From Aquatica leii (Eukaryota; Arthropoda; Insecta; Coleoptera; Lampyridae): 64,000 nucleotides of DNA. The notes beneath the pieces are model-generated. The model had not been told where the DNA came from, did no database searches, and saw only the letters and a program-made list of their open reading frames with translations. Location: contig CM069432.1 in assembly GCA_035610365.1 (NCBI GenBank), positions 281,054,709 through 281,118,708 of the forward strand, in the 5' to 3' direction. The position numbers were made by a program, and so were the translations under genes. Below are positions 47,206 to 58,649 of this stretch, piece after piece. Within the stretch, counting starts at the first letter, position 1; the number at the start of each line of letters is the position of its first letter.

Positions 47206-48648
47206 TGTTACAAGCTTTATGTCTTACGAACCTTGCACGGCCAACTCACACAGTCGGAGATAGGGGAAGTTCACAGGAAATATGCTTAAGGGCGCCAGAT
47301 CTGATCCAAGATAACACTTCTGCCTCGATCACGACAGACGGTCCAAACTTGTAACTAAATTGGAGGTTCGTAATCCTTATTACTCCGATGTTCGAGTAGC
47401 CAAAATTAGTTAATATATAACGATAATTACAGGAGAGAGAAAAAATAACAAGAGAGATTAACAAATATAACCACTTTAATGTGTGAATGCCAAATATTAA
47501 CAAGAGTATATGAAATTTCTTCACTCATCCATGCTCGAATGATTTCTAAGTATAATTAACAAATATCACAGCATTAACTTAGTAGTGTAGCAAATTGACA
47601 GCTATACATTAAATTCTCAATCCATAAATACTAGAAGGACTAACAATTATAGTTAACAAGTGTAGAAAACTTTGATTTCGCAACACATAAGATGTACAGG
47701 ATTATATTGAAGTTTTAGTACATGAATGCCCGCAGTATCGGCAACATACAATACACATTTAAGTTATGTCGAAACGAACAGCACAGAAAATTTCGAAGTA
47801 AATATTTTTCACACACACAGCATGCGATACAGTTAAGTGAATGATTAAAGTTACCTTATTGGTATATAAGCAATAAATATAATAACGGTCGTTAATATTG
47901 ATCAAAATTCTGTAACTTTCGTGACAACGATAGAAAAATTAAGTAAATAAACTCACCCGAAGTCCAGTTTCCACTTCCGCGAAGAAAACGTTTTCCCCGC
48001 TAGCGGTCTGTAATAATTATTTAAAAGCAAATCGTGTCACACACCAACTCACGAAGAATAGTAAGGTACAAAATTAGTATTAATAAATCATTAAGTATTA
48101 TATAAAAACCCGTTGTATCGAATACTGTAGGTAGCAATTTAGAACAGGTGGCTGATAACACAATCGACTTCTATTCCCAAATCAGCATCTACGACGCATT
48201 GTTCGACGAGACCTCGATGTTATTTAAGTAGCAGGCCCTCACAACAGCTTATATGCTCGGTGGCATTATTCATGAATGGTACTTTTGCATCCTTATTACT
48301 GCTTGAAACGCACAATGGCTGGCAACGTGGTGGGAACCGGCTATCACATTAATATAGAAATTACGAAGGACTCTTAATAAATTGAAGACAAAAATATCTT
48401 ACCCTGTGCCGAAAGAATCGTAATAAATTCGCAATCGCCTTATAAATTTATGTTCATCACACGTGATGTTCTCAGAAATTTAAGAATCAGTTCGAAAGCC
48501 TCTGCACCGGCCCGTTACTGTAGTTGACCGCTTCACGATTTTGTCGAAAATGACAGTCACGAGAAAAGATCGGTAGAGGGCGTCAAAACCGGAATCTAAT
48601 TTTAATTCATATACAGGGTATTCCGTAATGAAAATTTCGTACGTAACA
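47206..48648 (-). mobile_element. Solo LTR-F (1,443 bp) inserted in gag of element A, 4-bp duplication AGCT
   Basis: It begins TGTTACAAGC, ends TACGTAACA, and is flanked by AGCT at 47202-47205 and 48649-48652. Gag of element A reads up to one side (LRLAG frame) and continues on the other (GPKTLDD...), which proves the insertion. It shares its ends and several internal blocks with the other LTR-F copies but is diverged, so it belongs to another subfamily. Recombination between two LTRs is the usual origin of such solo copies. Confidence 0.85.
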
Positions 48649-49435
48649 AGCTAACCGGAGAGTCTGCGTTTCGTTGTCTCGGTGGTTTGAAGGTTTGAAT
48701 AGCCAACTGCTCCAAGAAGGTATCTGGCGTTGTAGGATACACAAGCAGTGTTAGTCTGGCGATGTCAGCCTCGAACTCTTGAAGACTTTCGGCAGCTTTC
48801 TGAACCCGACTTTTAATTTGAGCTTGATAGACTTGTTGAAGATGGGCATCTCCGTATCTCATTTCTAATCGTGATATTAAGAGTTCGTAATTTTCTTGCA
48901 GATGGTCCGGAACAGTTTGTAAAATTCCAAGCGCTTCTCCACGTAAGGACACTATTAAAGACGTCGCTTTCTGCTTGTTGCTCCAACCATTAGCTGTAAC
49001 TGCGGCTTGAAACTGCTTGTAGTAGGTTGACCAAGGAACTTTACCATCAAAATTTGGAGGTACAACTTTAAACTTGTGGGTGGTTTCTTCCCGATAATTT
49101 ATTCTTAAATCTTCACTCGTGACGCTTCCTTCACCGTGACAATTCATTTGGTTCATTTTTTTTAAGCAGTTTTATTCTGTCTTCTGATTTGTCCTCTATT
49201 GCTTCTATTTGTTCATTCACAGATTCGCAAATTTCTTCTTTTAAATTTAACATATCTGCTTGGGTTTCCTCTTGAACAATTTTAATTTGATTTTCTATGC
49301 CCGTTCGTATTTCTTGTTTTAAACTTCTAGATTTTTCCTATTATTTTCTTCCATATTTTTATTCATCGATTCGAAAATTTTAGATATTTTTGAATCCATT
49401 TTAACTGCTTGCAAACGCGTCACTGGTATAAATTT
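48649..49435 (-). pseudogene. gag: Gag N-terminal and capsid part of gypsy element A
   Basis: Minus strand. A likely start near 49399 reads MDSKISKIFESMNKNMEENN, followed after a one-base shift by a charged, probably coiled-coil stretch (KEEICESVNEQIEAIEDKSED). The main open part, 49156-48602, holds the capsid region: FDGKVPWSTYYKQFQAA, GWSNKQKATSLIVSLRGEAL and LISRLEMRYGDAHL. The last codons before the solo LTR are shifted by one base from the frame that resumes beyond it. In all, at least three indels are present. Confidence 0.75.
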
Positions 49436-49625
49436 TACTGCAAATAATAATAAAAAAAGTTTAATAACATTAAATTTTAATGGAACAGCTAAGATTAAAC
49501 GCTATAAACAAACACGCAAACTAAAGTTTTATTTATTTACGCAATCAATGTCTTTATTACGTGGGCGATATTAAGTTACTTAATGGTATTTACACTAAAA
49601 ATTGCGAACGGTTTATTCTATTCGA

Positions 49626-49643
49626 TACCCCGCACTGACGCCA
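49626..49643 (-). other. Primer-binding site of element A
   Basis: On the minus strand TGGCGTCAGTGCGGGGTA starts two bases after the LTR end (TTACA). The TGGCGTCAGTG start is frequent in arthropod gypsy elements. I cannot name the tRNA. Confidence 0.6.
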
Positions 49644-49645
49644 CT

Positions 49646-50040
49646 TGTAACGAGTTTTATTATTAAAACTAATCTGTTTTTACTTATACTAAAAATATGT
49701 ACACGCTTAAGCTAACCGAACTAATTAAATCTAATTTAATAAAAACACGTCACGTACAAGTCACGTACTCCGTATCTTTATCGCACAGGCGTTAATTACT
49801 TATTTGTTTAGATTTGAATAATCTTCTTAACACTGCCGTCTTCGAATTACGGAAAATAACTTACTTCTGATTTGTTTGAACCGCATTTATACACATTTTG
49901 GAAATCCTTCTCGAATGTTTGGTATACGTTCTAGAACATGGATAAGAACTTCGAGAAGTCTCTTGAATTTGAGAATGTTTTAATACCTTACTTTCTACTA
50001 ACTTTCGTTATGCTATACTTTAGTTTCGACGCTTGCTACA
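49646..50040 (-). mobile_element. 5' LTR of gypsy element A (about 395 bp)
   Basis: On the plus strand it runs from TGTAACGAG to GCTTGCTACA. The inner end is fixed by the adjoining primer site. The outer end is supported by similarity to the solo LTR at 30903-31380, which shares several blocks in the same order. AATAAAACTCGTTACA at the inner end (minus strand) contains a polyadenylation signal. The matching 3' LTR is missing, since the element is truncated in integrase. Confidence 0.65.
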
Positions 50041-52150
50041 TACCTAAATTACTATTTTTATAATCCGTTTTAAAAAACTCACAATGTTACTTCCAACTTG
50101 GTTAATTGGTAATTGTTAAATATGCCAGAAATCGCAATGTAAGTCGATCCAAAAAATTTTACTTACAGATACGTTTTTTTTCACAATACTGAAAAAAGTA
50201 CTATTTTGCACTAATGCATTTCGATAAAAAATGAATCTATTTTGAATTAATACGTTCCTAAGCTTTGAATTGCTTGATTACCTTCACATTAATTCAATTA
50301 CAATTGTTCTAATTATTTTATAAAATATTCTTATTTCAAAGTTGGTATGACAACAAGGCATTTTACGTATAGTTTTTGACTAACATAAAATTATATTTCT
50401 TTAATTTTATTAAAACCTTATTATCATACAATCATTAGAATCCAGTAATTGTTAAGATAACAAAGAAATTAAAATTTGTACATAATTAGAAAATTTTAAG
50501 TATACCTATGAATAATTAACAAACGTTTTGATTATACTTTTTAAAACATTAGATTTGAAGTAATTGATTGCATATCTTAATTAGCGATAATTTTGAGTAA
50601 AGTTACTGTAGTATTTTTGTTTATAATAAATTTAAAAGAATTTTAAATTTGTAATTATATTAGGAACAATACAGCACGTGTGTATAAAAATAATCAATCG
50701 ATGATCTTAAATAAAAAATTAGTAAATATGTAAATATTAATAACCCAAACTGTAAAAACACTAATTTAAGACGATTAATTGCTGTTAAATAGTTACAACA
50801 AGATAACATTATTTACAATAAAACGGTATTTGTTTATCTGATAAAAGCGATATTCAAACCGAACAAAAATTTGTTTATATAACAGTCAAACTTGTGTTTT
50901 GTTGTAATTAAAAACGCAACGCAACAATTTAAAAACACTGAAATCCGTAATGACTTTACGTAGTATAAAACCTAAGGTAATTATTATCGACTCTGCAGCT
51001 TCAGCACGTTTCATAAATCACGTATTAATAACGTAATATTATAAGTCATTTGGTAATCGTTATTAACTATGAATACATTACTATGTATTTTCTTACAAGT
51101 TTTAACATACCGGTTTTTACAGTCGAAAAATGGACCGATTATTTGATATACTCAACTGTCGTAATAAATCATCAATTATAAATGTTTAAGTATATCTCTT
51201 TCTTTATGACATGTATCGATTGCTAATTTATTATTGAATTTAACAAGCAGATTGTTTCAACCTTTCTCAAAAGTTTATTAAGCTTTTATTGGTTCTTAAT
51301 TATAAAAAGTTGGATACACAATTGTATTAATAAAAATTTAATAAATTGCTGTGTTGGCCAATAACAAAACCAATAAATAAAACATATCCGTTTTGTCAAT
51401 TAAAAAAGAATTATAATACATGTGAAAAAAAACGAGTTAATGCGTGAAGAATTTTCATTCTTCTGCTTTGTTTAATGCTTTAGTTAAGCTGCAGAAAACT
51501 ATTTTTGGTTTTAAAGCATCATCAAAAATGTTTTTTGTATTTGATTGCAATTTTTTTTTGCTTTTGTGCGTGTTCTCGTTTTTTTCTATGAGTAGAAAAA
51601 GATAAAATAAATTTAACGTAAAGTTGTTTTGTCACGTGTTTGCTTTTCTGCTTTTTATTCCCAACAAAACTTTTTGCTAAATTGTATGGTTCTCAGGTGT
51701 TCTGTTAGTTAGTAATTATTAGAAAGCTGGCAACACTGTATGAACGTAGGAGATAAGAAGGGGGAGGATCATGACTTGCACTTGTACTTGAACGTGTAAT
51801 ATGATTACTTAGATTAAAGTAAAATTAAGGCTTAAAAGCCCCATATACGGTACGATTGCTCTTTCAAAACCGTCGTTTCAGACCGATCGAAACAACGAAT
51901 CGATAGTGTTGTTACACTGGTTTTCTTGTAACAACAAAAAAAGAGGCAACGACTAACACAGTTTCCCCGGAGAGGGAGTCGCAGGCGTTGTGATGTTAGA
52001 TTATACATTTAAAGCAAAAAAAAAGACGCCAAGACGATGGAGGATTAAATTAGGGAGATATCGTCTAACTGTACCCGTAGCTGGAAAAGAACAAATAACA
52101 CGACAGAAGTAATAACACAGAATATATATTTATTGTATCACAGAAGTAGT
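50041..52150. other. AT-rich DNA with no recognisable gene
   Basis: No family resemblance on either strand. This is the flank between element A and element E. Confidence 0.55.
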
Positions 52151-52631
52151 TGAAAAAGACAGTAGCTTCCCTCTAATTAACTTCGCAGTATTTCTTCCTA
52201 TCCAGTGATGTACAACCCCTTAGCCTTCAGCGACCTGACGTCATAGAAACTTTTCGACAAACAGGTGTTACCAGGTGTTACGAACGTGATTGATAAGGTT
52301 ACAGGTGGAGGAATCGGATCCGCTAAAGAATTAATTTAAGCCCTCAATACAAAAAAAGTTATAAAATCACATACCCCAAAATAAGCTTTCACTCGACACT
52401 ACGCAAAATTCGTCCACATATTTGTGTAGAGTGGCATGAACCAATTTAATAATGACAGTCTTCCTGGGGCTAAAAAAACCGTTAAGAACTGTCCGTAATT
52501 ACCAAAACGTTAGCGGGAAAATGAATTCGTTTTGACAACTGGCTACGAAGGAAAAGGTAGGGATGTCGAGAACCAAATTTTATACTTGAAAAATTTTTAT
52601 ACTTGAAAATTGAACTACCAACTTTTTAACA
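52151..52631 (-). mobile_element. 3' LTR of element E (about 481 bp)
   Basis: It runs from TGAAAAAGACAG to CTTTTTAACA and is closely similar to 56810-57240, sharing long blocks such as CAGCGACCTGACGTCATAGA and TTTCACTCGACACTACGCAA. It carries an extra AT-rich segment of about 55 bases near 52325. A G-rich/C-rich tract (CCCCCCCTCCCCC at 52643 on) just inside is, on the minus strand, a polypurine tract, so the element runs on the minus strand. TAGT precedes it (52147-52150) and also follows the other LTR (57241-57244), a 4-bp target duplication. Confidence 0.8.
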
Positions 52632-53763
52632 TAACAAATTCCCCCCCTCCCCCAGAAACATAAAAACCTGAGAAGTGGACACTACTAAAGTCAAGAATAG
52701 AAATTTAGGCATATGCCAAGGATAGAACCCTAAAATCCAAAACCAACCCAAATACAATTGTAACGTGTAAATTCGAAATTGAGCGAAAATCCGCCTGATA
52801 GTAGGCAACTTACCGTAAAATCGGATAACACTCGACCTCGAGTCGTGATTTTAAATTACGCTCGCAGAGGGCGCTCGAGAGTAGTCGGCCATCTACAAAA
52901 TTCATTTTTACTTGTCGTTTTACTGTGTAAAGAACGTGGAAAGTCGGATGGGTAAGAAACATAAAGTTCCTTTTTCATCGTCTAATATCTACTACAACGA
53001 CGCTTTATTTTAGCAATCAATAACAAATCCGATTAAACGTTCGATGCATACCCTAAAAGATCGAGGTATCTTGCTGCAAAACTCATAAAGTAGGTTAGTA
53101 TTTTGCACGTGATTAAGAAAATGGAGGCTTATCAACTAATATTCGCTATTTTAGCTCTTTCGTCTTTTCGTCCTTACTTTTGGGGTTTCTACATGTCTGT
53201 TGGAATTGTCTTACGAGTTCTGTTGAAGATGGTGGACCGCGCGCTTTTGGAATCGCTGAACTGATACGGTAATCGTGGTCGCAGAGTAAAAAGGATCCCA
53301 GTGGATCGTTGGCGCTATGCTAAAAGTTGGGGGAATGAAATATCGAGGTATTTATAAGATCATTAAATTTGGAACCGCGGGGGATCACTAGCCGTCGGCT
53401 CATTTAGTCCACGCGCTTCGGGGTCAGGACTGCTGCTGTCGCTACGTACGTGGCGTTTCGTTTTAAGTGGAAACAGTGCGGACTTTATATGTAAATGCTC
53501 TTGTAGTTCGAACGTTATCTTGTACATCCGGTACACCTATTCGACTACAATTCCTTCTATTTTAATTGAACGATTTAATGAACTTTTGGGAAGTTGAATA
53601 ATTCTGATTAATAATATTTAACGTCACTTTTCTTTATAATGTTAATAGAATTAATTACGATGAACGGTTCGCCTCCTGGTAAGTGATAAATTTAGGTTTT
53701 AATCAAATTAATGATTCCTTCTTGTAGGAGGTTGGATGAAAGCAACTACTTCAATAATATTGC

Positions 53764-53797
53764 GACGTTTCGTGTTCTGGATGAACACTTCATCAGG
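53764..53797 (-). ncRNA. Hammerhead-ribozyme-like core, left arm
   Basis: Minus strand: CTGATGA (53790-53796), stem GTGTTC/GAACAC closed by loop ATCCA, then GAAAC (53767-53771) and GTC. The stem is perfect in this copy. I did not find a convincing cleavage-site strand with stem I, so self-cleavage is unproven. Confidence 0.45.
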
Positions 53798-53925
53798 CTC
53801 GCTCACGCTGAGTCAAGTAATTTTTTTTTTCTAAAATAATTATGTTACAATTAATACATTTAAGTTAAAAACGTGATGTTAATTTGTACATCGTGCACAT
53901 ATTTAAAACGTACTAACGTACGAGC

Positions 53926-53958
53926 CTGATGAAGTGTTCATCCAGAACATGAAACGTC
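53926..53958 (+). ncRNA. Hammerhead-ribozyme-like core, right arm
   Basis: Plus strand: CTGATGA (53926-53932), stem GTGTTC/GAACAT with one G-U pair and loop ATCCA, then GAAAC (53951-53955) and GTC. Upstream, ACGTACTAACGTACG could fold, but how it would supply the cleavage site is unclear. Confidence 0.45.
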
Positions 53959-56809
53959 GCAATATTACTGAAGTAGTTGCTTTCATCCAACCTCCTACAA
54001 AAAGGAATCATTAATTTGATTAAAACCTAAATTAATTACGATGTTTACCAGACGCCTTAATTGTAATGGTTGATCTATAATGATTATTTAACGTAACCTA
54101 CACTTAATTTTTTGTTGTTTCATATAAAAGAATATCACCATTGTCAAGGGTAGAAATTTGGAAGCTATACCGTTTTCTGTCGTAAACTAATTTAATGATA
54201 CTTTTATTACCGGTCGTGATGAACTTGACGTCAAGGTCCACGGGCGGTGTTGTGTTACTTTAACGCGGATAAATTTTGCTACGAGTTACGGTAGCCGCGG
54301 AGATACCTTTTAAATATTAACGATTTAAACTTTCTTTTTTTGGCTCCCAGAGTCTATTTTTGGGACCTGCTTTCATCTTGTATGTAATTGTTACCATTTT
54401 GTGGTGTTATGTAAGGTAATTTAATTTCGGATTAGACCAGTGGCGTAACCGTCGAGTGGCTTTTTCCGTTCCGGAATTGGTTATTAATAAATATCCTTAA
54501 TAAATGGTTATTGTTGATTTGTACTATGTTTCTTTTGGGGCACCTCGGGTCTAGAATCTCTTTTTCTCCTACCTAGACTGTTTATCTTCGACAAAAATTC
54601 GAGAAGAGGTGGCGCACTTGGGCATTTAGCTTACCTAAAGAAAACTTGGTGTCTTACAATTTTCTTTTACCCGACGACCATCTACGGTGAGGCTAGCCGA
54701 AAGGTAAGCAACAACATCTTGGAAATTAATTTAAGTAATTGGTTCTTTATTTCTTTTTTTTTCTCCACCTCCCCCATTGGATCATAACAATTAGTGTAAC
54801 ACAATAACACCCAACCCAAGAAAAAACGTAAAGGAAAGAGGTTTTCCCAATTTGCTAAGCATCACCAACCAGATGTGTCCAAAAGTCGCATGAAACGGAA
54901 TGATACTCTAAGGAACCAAAAACTCCAACCAACAGAAGTGAAATATCAGAACAGGTACCTACTCGTTGAAAGTCGACATTAGTCGTTGCTCTATAAAGCA
55001 AGAGAACAACGCAGTCCCATAGATCTCACTGACGGATAATACTAAGCAAACCAAGAGAAAAAAGAAGTACAGGAAAAAGGAAGTTTAGACCACGGTCAAA
55101 GACAACGCCCTAAAATCCCATGCAGCTCCAACCCACACATACAAATCCAACTCTAAATATAAGTTTCCAAAACTAACTAAACTTAAGAAATAAAAGAAAA
55201 ACCAAGTATCTAGCAGATGTTGAATTGTGATACACATATTTAAAAGAAAAACTAATGCAGTTGTGCCCAAAAGGTCGTCAACAGACGATGTTAGATTCTT
55301 CCACCAACAAAGCAAACAGACCCTTAAGATCTAAGAAAAGAAAACCAACGAAGAAATCTCAAACAAAAAGAAGATTCTGATTAAACGTCGACACAAGTCG
55401 GACTACCTAAAAAGGCAGAGACAAAAAATCAGTAATCCAAGAGTCACAACAACAAATTCACCAAAAAGCTTAACAATAAATGAGTGCCAATCCAAGAGAA
55501 ATCCAAACCGAAAAACTCAAAACAAAACCAAAAGAAACAAAGAAAAAGAAGTAAGAATCAATAAAGAATAGAAAACTTTACTTGCCAATTGAACATCGTG
55601 AGTCGGTGCTCGTCGTGTTGGAATGTCACAATGGAACGTAAATGCCAAAGAACGGATTAGAATATTCCAAGGGCAAAAGAAACTCAAAGAAGAGGAATAT
55701 CCTAACGGTGACTGACAACAACAAAAATGCCGACTAAGCAGAAGTACGGAGTTCAAGAAGCGACGTTGCAGTATATTCTAAACTTTAACCCAAAAACAAC
55801 AAAACAAAAACCCACTAAACCCAATACAGCAAGAAAGGTAACTGTAAAAGAAAAATAAAAGTAAAGATACATAGTTGCGTAAACACTAAAGAAGAAAGTT
55901 ACTAAAAAAAAGAAAATGTTCAAGCAAAAAACCAAGATCAAAGAAAAAGAGACAAAAGAGATAATTGCCCTAAAGATGAACCTTCAAAAGCAAAAGAAAA
56001 AAAGTAAAAGTAAGGAAGACAAGAAAGGAAGAAAAGAGACAGACGGCGAAAGACAAGACAAGATATAGATGTCTGATTCGTTCTCTCTCCGTAGAAGAAA
56101 CGAAAGGGAGTGAACAGCCCTTTAATACCCAACCAACCGCCCTAGAGGCAAACCACAAAGAGAATCAAAAAGAAAGAAAAACGGTTGGTACATAGAAAAG
56201 ATAGATAGGCCGAAGAAAAAATAAAGGAAAAGTAGGAAAGATAGGAGATAGGGCAAGACGGAGAAAGATAAGACTAGACCCGGTAAAATAACAAAAAAAT
56301 AGACTACCCTACGGTGCCCATCCAACCGCCAAAAAAAAGATAGAGAAGAGAAAAGATATCACAGTTAGTCATAGAACAAAAGCATACCAATTGCTGTCCC
56401 AAATTGGAAAGTATACTTCAAGACTTTAATACCGACGAGCGGAATAGAAAACTCAAGAAAAGAAAAACCAAATCCAAAAGCAAGAGACAGAATTTTATAG
56501 ATGACGTACCAATCCAAAATGGCCGAGTAAGCGGATATAAATATATACAGACGGAAAGATAGTCTGTCTTGAAGTAAGAGTAGAAGAAAGAAACAAAAAG
56601 AATTTTAGCAGAGAATTAACCAAAAAAAAAGAAAATCTGTGACAGCGAAATGGGTGAAAACAAATAGATAGTTGTGTATTATCCAGTAGGGGATTAGCTA
56701 ATTCCGTACCAGTCTGACCTAAAACGTAATATGCAATTTGACACAAGCGTACATACTGTGTTAGCACAAGTAATTTGATTTAATGCATACAATATTTGGC
56801 GTAAAGGAA

Positions 56810-57240
56810 TGCGCCGAGCTTCCCTTTAATTAACTTCGCACTTGGTATAAGTATTTCTTTCCATAAAGTGGTATACAACCCCTTAGCCTTCAGCGACCTG
56901 ACGTCATAGAAACTTTTCGATAAACAGGCGTTACCAGGTGTTACGAACGTGACTGATAAGGTTACAGGTGAAGGAATCGGACCCGCCCAATATAAGCTTT
57001 CACTCGACACTACGCAAAATTGGTCCACATATTCACGTGGAGTGGCATGAACCAATTTAATAATGAAAGCCTTGTTGAGTCAAAAAGACCGCTAAGAACG
57101 GTGCGTAATTTCCAAAACGTTAGCAGGAAATGAATTCGTTTTGACAACTGGTTTCGAAAAAAAAAGTAAGGATGTCAAGGAACAAATTTTATACTTTAAA
57201 AATTTTTAAACTTCAAAATTGAACTTCCAACTTTTTAACA
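56810..57240 (-). mobile_element. 5' LTR of element E (about 431 bp)
   Basis: It runs from TGCGCCGAGCTTCCC to CTTTTTAACA and matches 52151-52631 over nearly its full length apart from the extra segment there. The inner end is by eye, since the first dozen bases differ between the copies. No standard TGG primer site is evident beside it, which suggests the inner end or the leader is rearranged. TAGT follows at 57241-57244. Confidence 0.7.
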
Positions 57241-57286
57241 TAGTGTATGTCAAAACATAAAGATTAGCACAACAACGTAAAGAGAA

Positions 57287-57408
57287 CAGTGTGTTATGAC
57301 GTACTTGTTGAAAACCAGCGCTTAAATTGGAAATTAAAAAGGGCCGGCTCGCGGTTTTACTGAAAAAGGCACATTTCTAAAAAAAGGGCATATTTATAAA
57401 AAAAGGGC
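57287..57408 (-). mobile_element. Terminal part of a hAT transposon, split by element F
   Basis: CAGTGTGTTATGACG at 57287 resembles a hAT terminal repeat start. From about 57364 three imperfect ~21-base repeats of AAAAAAAGGGCATATTTATA occur. The sequence continues, after element F, at 63301 with GGGCACATTTTTTAAG and leads to the hAT transposase C-terminus at 63505. The other end of the transposon is outside the window, so the terminal repeat is unconfirmed. Confidence 0.45.
57405..57408. repeat. Target-site duplication GGGC of element F (left)
   Basis: GGGC directly precedes the LTR at 57409 and directly follows the other LTR at 63301-63304. Confidence 0.85.
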
Positions 57409-58649
57409 TGTTACAAGCTTTAGCTATTTTACGAACCTGCACGGCCAACTCACAATAGTCGGTGAGAGGCGGGTTCATAGATACATTAAATATATTTAAG
57501 GGCGCCAGAGCTTATCCCAAAGTAACTTCTGTCCCGTTCAAGACAGGCGGTAGAAACTTGTAACAAGATGTTAGGTTCGTAATGCTGAAAGAAACGAAAA
57601 AAAGAAACTACGTCGTTAACAACAATTGTACTTTAATTACTCTATCAAGATAAATATATTAACAGTTAAATAGCCAAATATAAGCCGGTACTGGAGAGAA
57701 TATAGAAAAGAATATACAGCAGGATGGGCAACTTACACTACACGTCAAACAAAAGTGTAACTACCATAACATATATAAAACTTTATCAGTAAGTAACATT
57801 AATAATGATAATTGACTGTGGATATAAGCAGCAAGCGATAAGTCCTTTACTTAAACTAATTGAGTCACAATAACAAGTAACAAATCAATTCAAACGTACG
57901 ATTAGTAAATATAATAAGTCGTGAGTATGCACCATAGCGACAACGAATAAATAAGTAAAAGTTGACTTACCAAAGTCCAGGGTTACCTTCAGAAAAACGT
58001 TTTTCCTAATGGCTTCCTGCAATTAAACTTCCTGAAAACAATCGTGTCTACCTGGTGACTCACAAACTATAAGTAAAAGACACATTTAAAGGAAAGTACT
58101 CGAACCGACACTTATCGTATGCTGTTACATTAAATTTCCCATCTAAGGTGGTATTAAGTTATTGCCTCCGAAGAGAATTCAATCTTATCGTATTAGGATC
58201 TTCCGAACAGGTGACATTCAATAATGTAATTAATTGCCTCTGAATCGAAATTCTGCACTAATTTTCCCTTGAAGATTTTAGATGACGATAAGAATACCCA
58301 TAGTTAGGAGGTAGCACATGGCGCTAACAAAAGACATAAAAATTACCTTTAATTAAAGAAAGAACAAAACCCACTTACTCTGCGTGAATAAATTAGTTAA
58401 TTAAGGAAACTTCTAATTTCCATCGTGTCCCAACACGTGGATGATTTTAGAAAACGATTTTTCACTCACGCAGACATAGATTAACACATGCACGATGTTA
58501 AAGTCAAAATGCCGGAAATCTCGCCGGATATCGCTTACTCAATACAAAGTGACCAACGAATCCGATAGATGGCGTCGAGAAATATAAAAGTAATTTTTAA
58601 TCAAACCAATATACAGGGTAATGCATTATTTAAATTTATGCACGTAACA
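57409..58649 (-). mobile_element. 3' LTR of element F (1,241 bp)
   Basis: It runs from TGTTACAAGC to GCACGTAACA and is nearly identical to 61987-63300; differences are scattered single bases plus one 72-bp unit that is duplicated in the other LTR. Near identity indicates a recent insertion. Just inside, on the minus strand, lies the polypurine tract (complement of TTCCCCCCC at 58652 on), which primes plus-strand synthesis. Confidence 0.9.

Larger units (their letters stand above)
53663..54030. mobile_element. Foldback element with two hammerhead-like cores, 13-bp flanking repeats
   Basis: Arms of about 113 bp (53689-53801 and 53921-54034) are near-perfect inverted copies around a spacer of about 120 bases. 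ATTAATTACGATG occurs on both sides (53650-53662 and 54031-54043), which looks like a target duplication; a 26-base piece on the left has no partner on the right. Each arm carries CTGATGA, a 6-bp hairpin with loop ATCCA, and GAAACGTC. Hammerhead motifs of this form are known from Penelope-like elements, so this may be an inverted pair of Penelope-derived ends. Confidence 0.65.
52759..54801. mobile_element. 2,043-bp TG...CA insertion in element E, 4-bp duplication CAAT
   Basis: It begins TGTAACGTG and ends TTAGTGTAACA and is flanked by CAAT (52755-52758 and 54802-54805). Element F has the undisturbed site (CACAATAACACCC near 58765), so this is an insertion. TG...CA ends and a 4-bp duplication suggest a long solo LTR or a short non-autonomous LTR element of an unidentified family. 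No open frame of note is present. It in turn contains the foldback at 53663-54030. Confidence 0.7.
52632..56809 (-). mobile_element. Internal region of element E, non-coding, with a nested insertion
   Basis: Without the nested 2,043-bp insertion the internal region is about 2.1 kb. It is strongly purine-rich on the plus strand. Open frames on the minus strand are short and look membrane-like only because they are translated from pyrimidine-rich DNA; none carries a known motif. It matches the 3' non-coding part of element F block by block (52680-52758 and 54802-56690 against 58700-59990). No gag or pol remains, so E is a non-autonomous element that would depend on proteins made elsewhere. Confidence 0.75.

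Noticed and set aside
55085-56767. Many short minus-strand frames that look like membrane proteins (runs of F, L, S)
   Set aside because: They are translations of a pyrimidine-rich strand. The matching DNA in element F is conserved at the nucleotide level but the frames are not kept, so an envelope-like gene is not supported.
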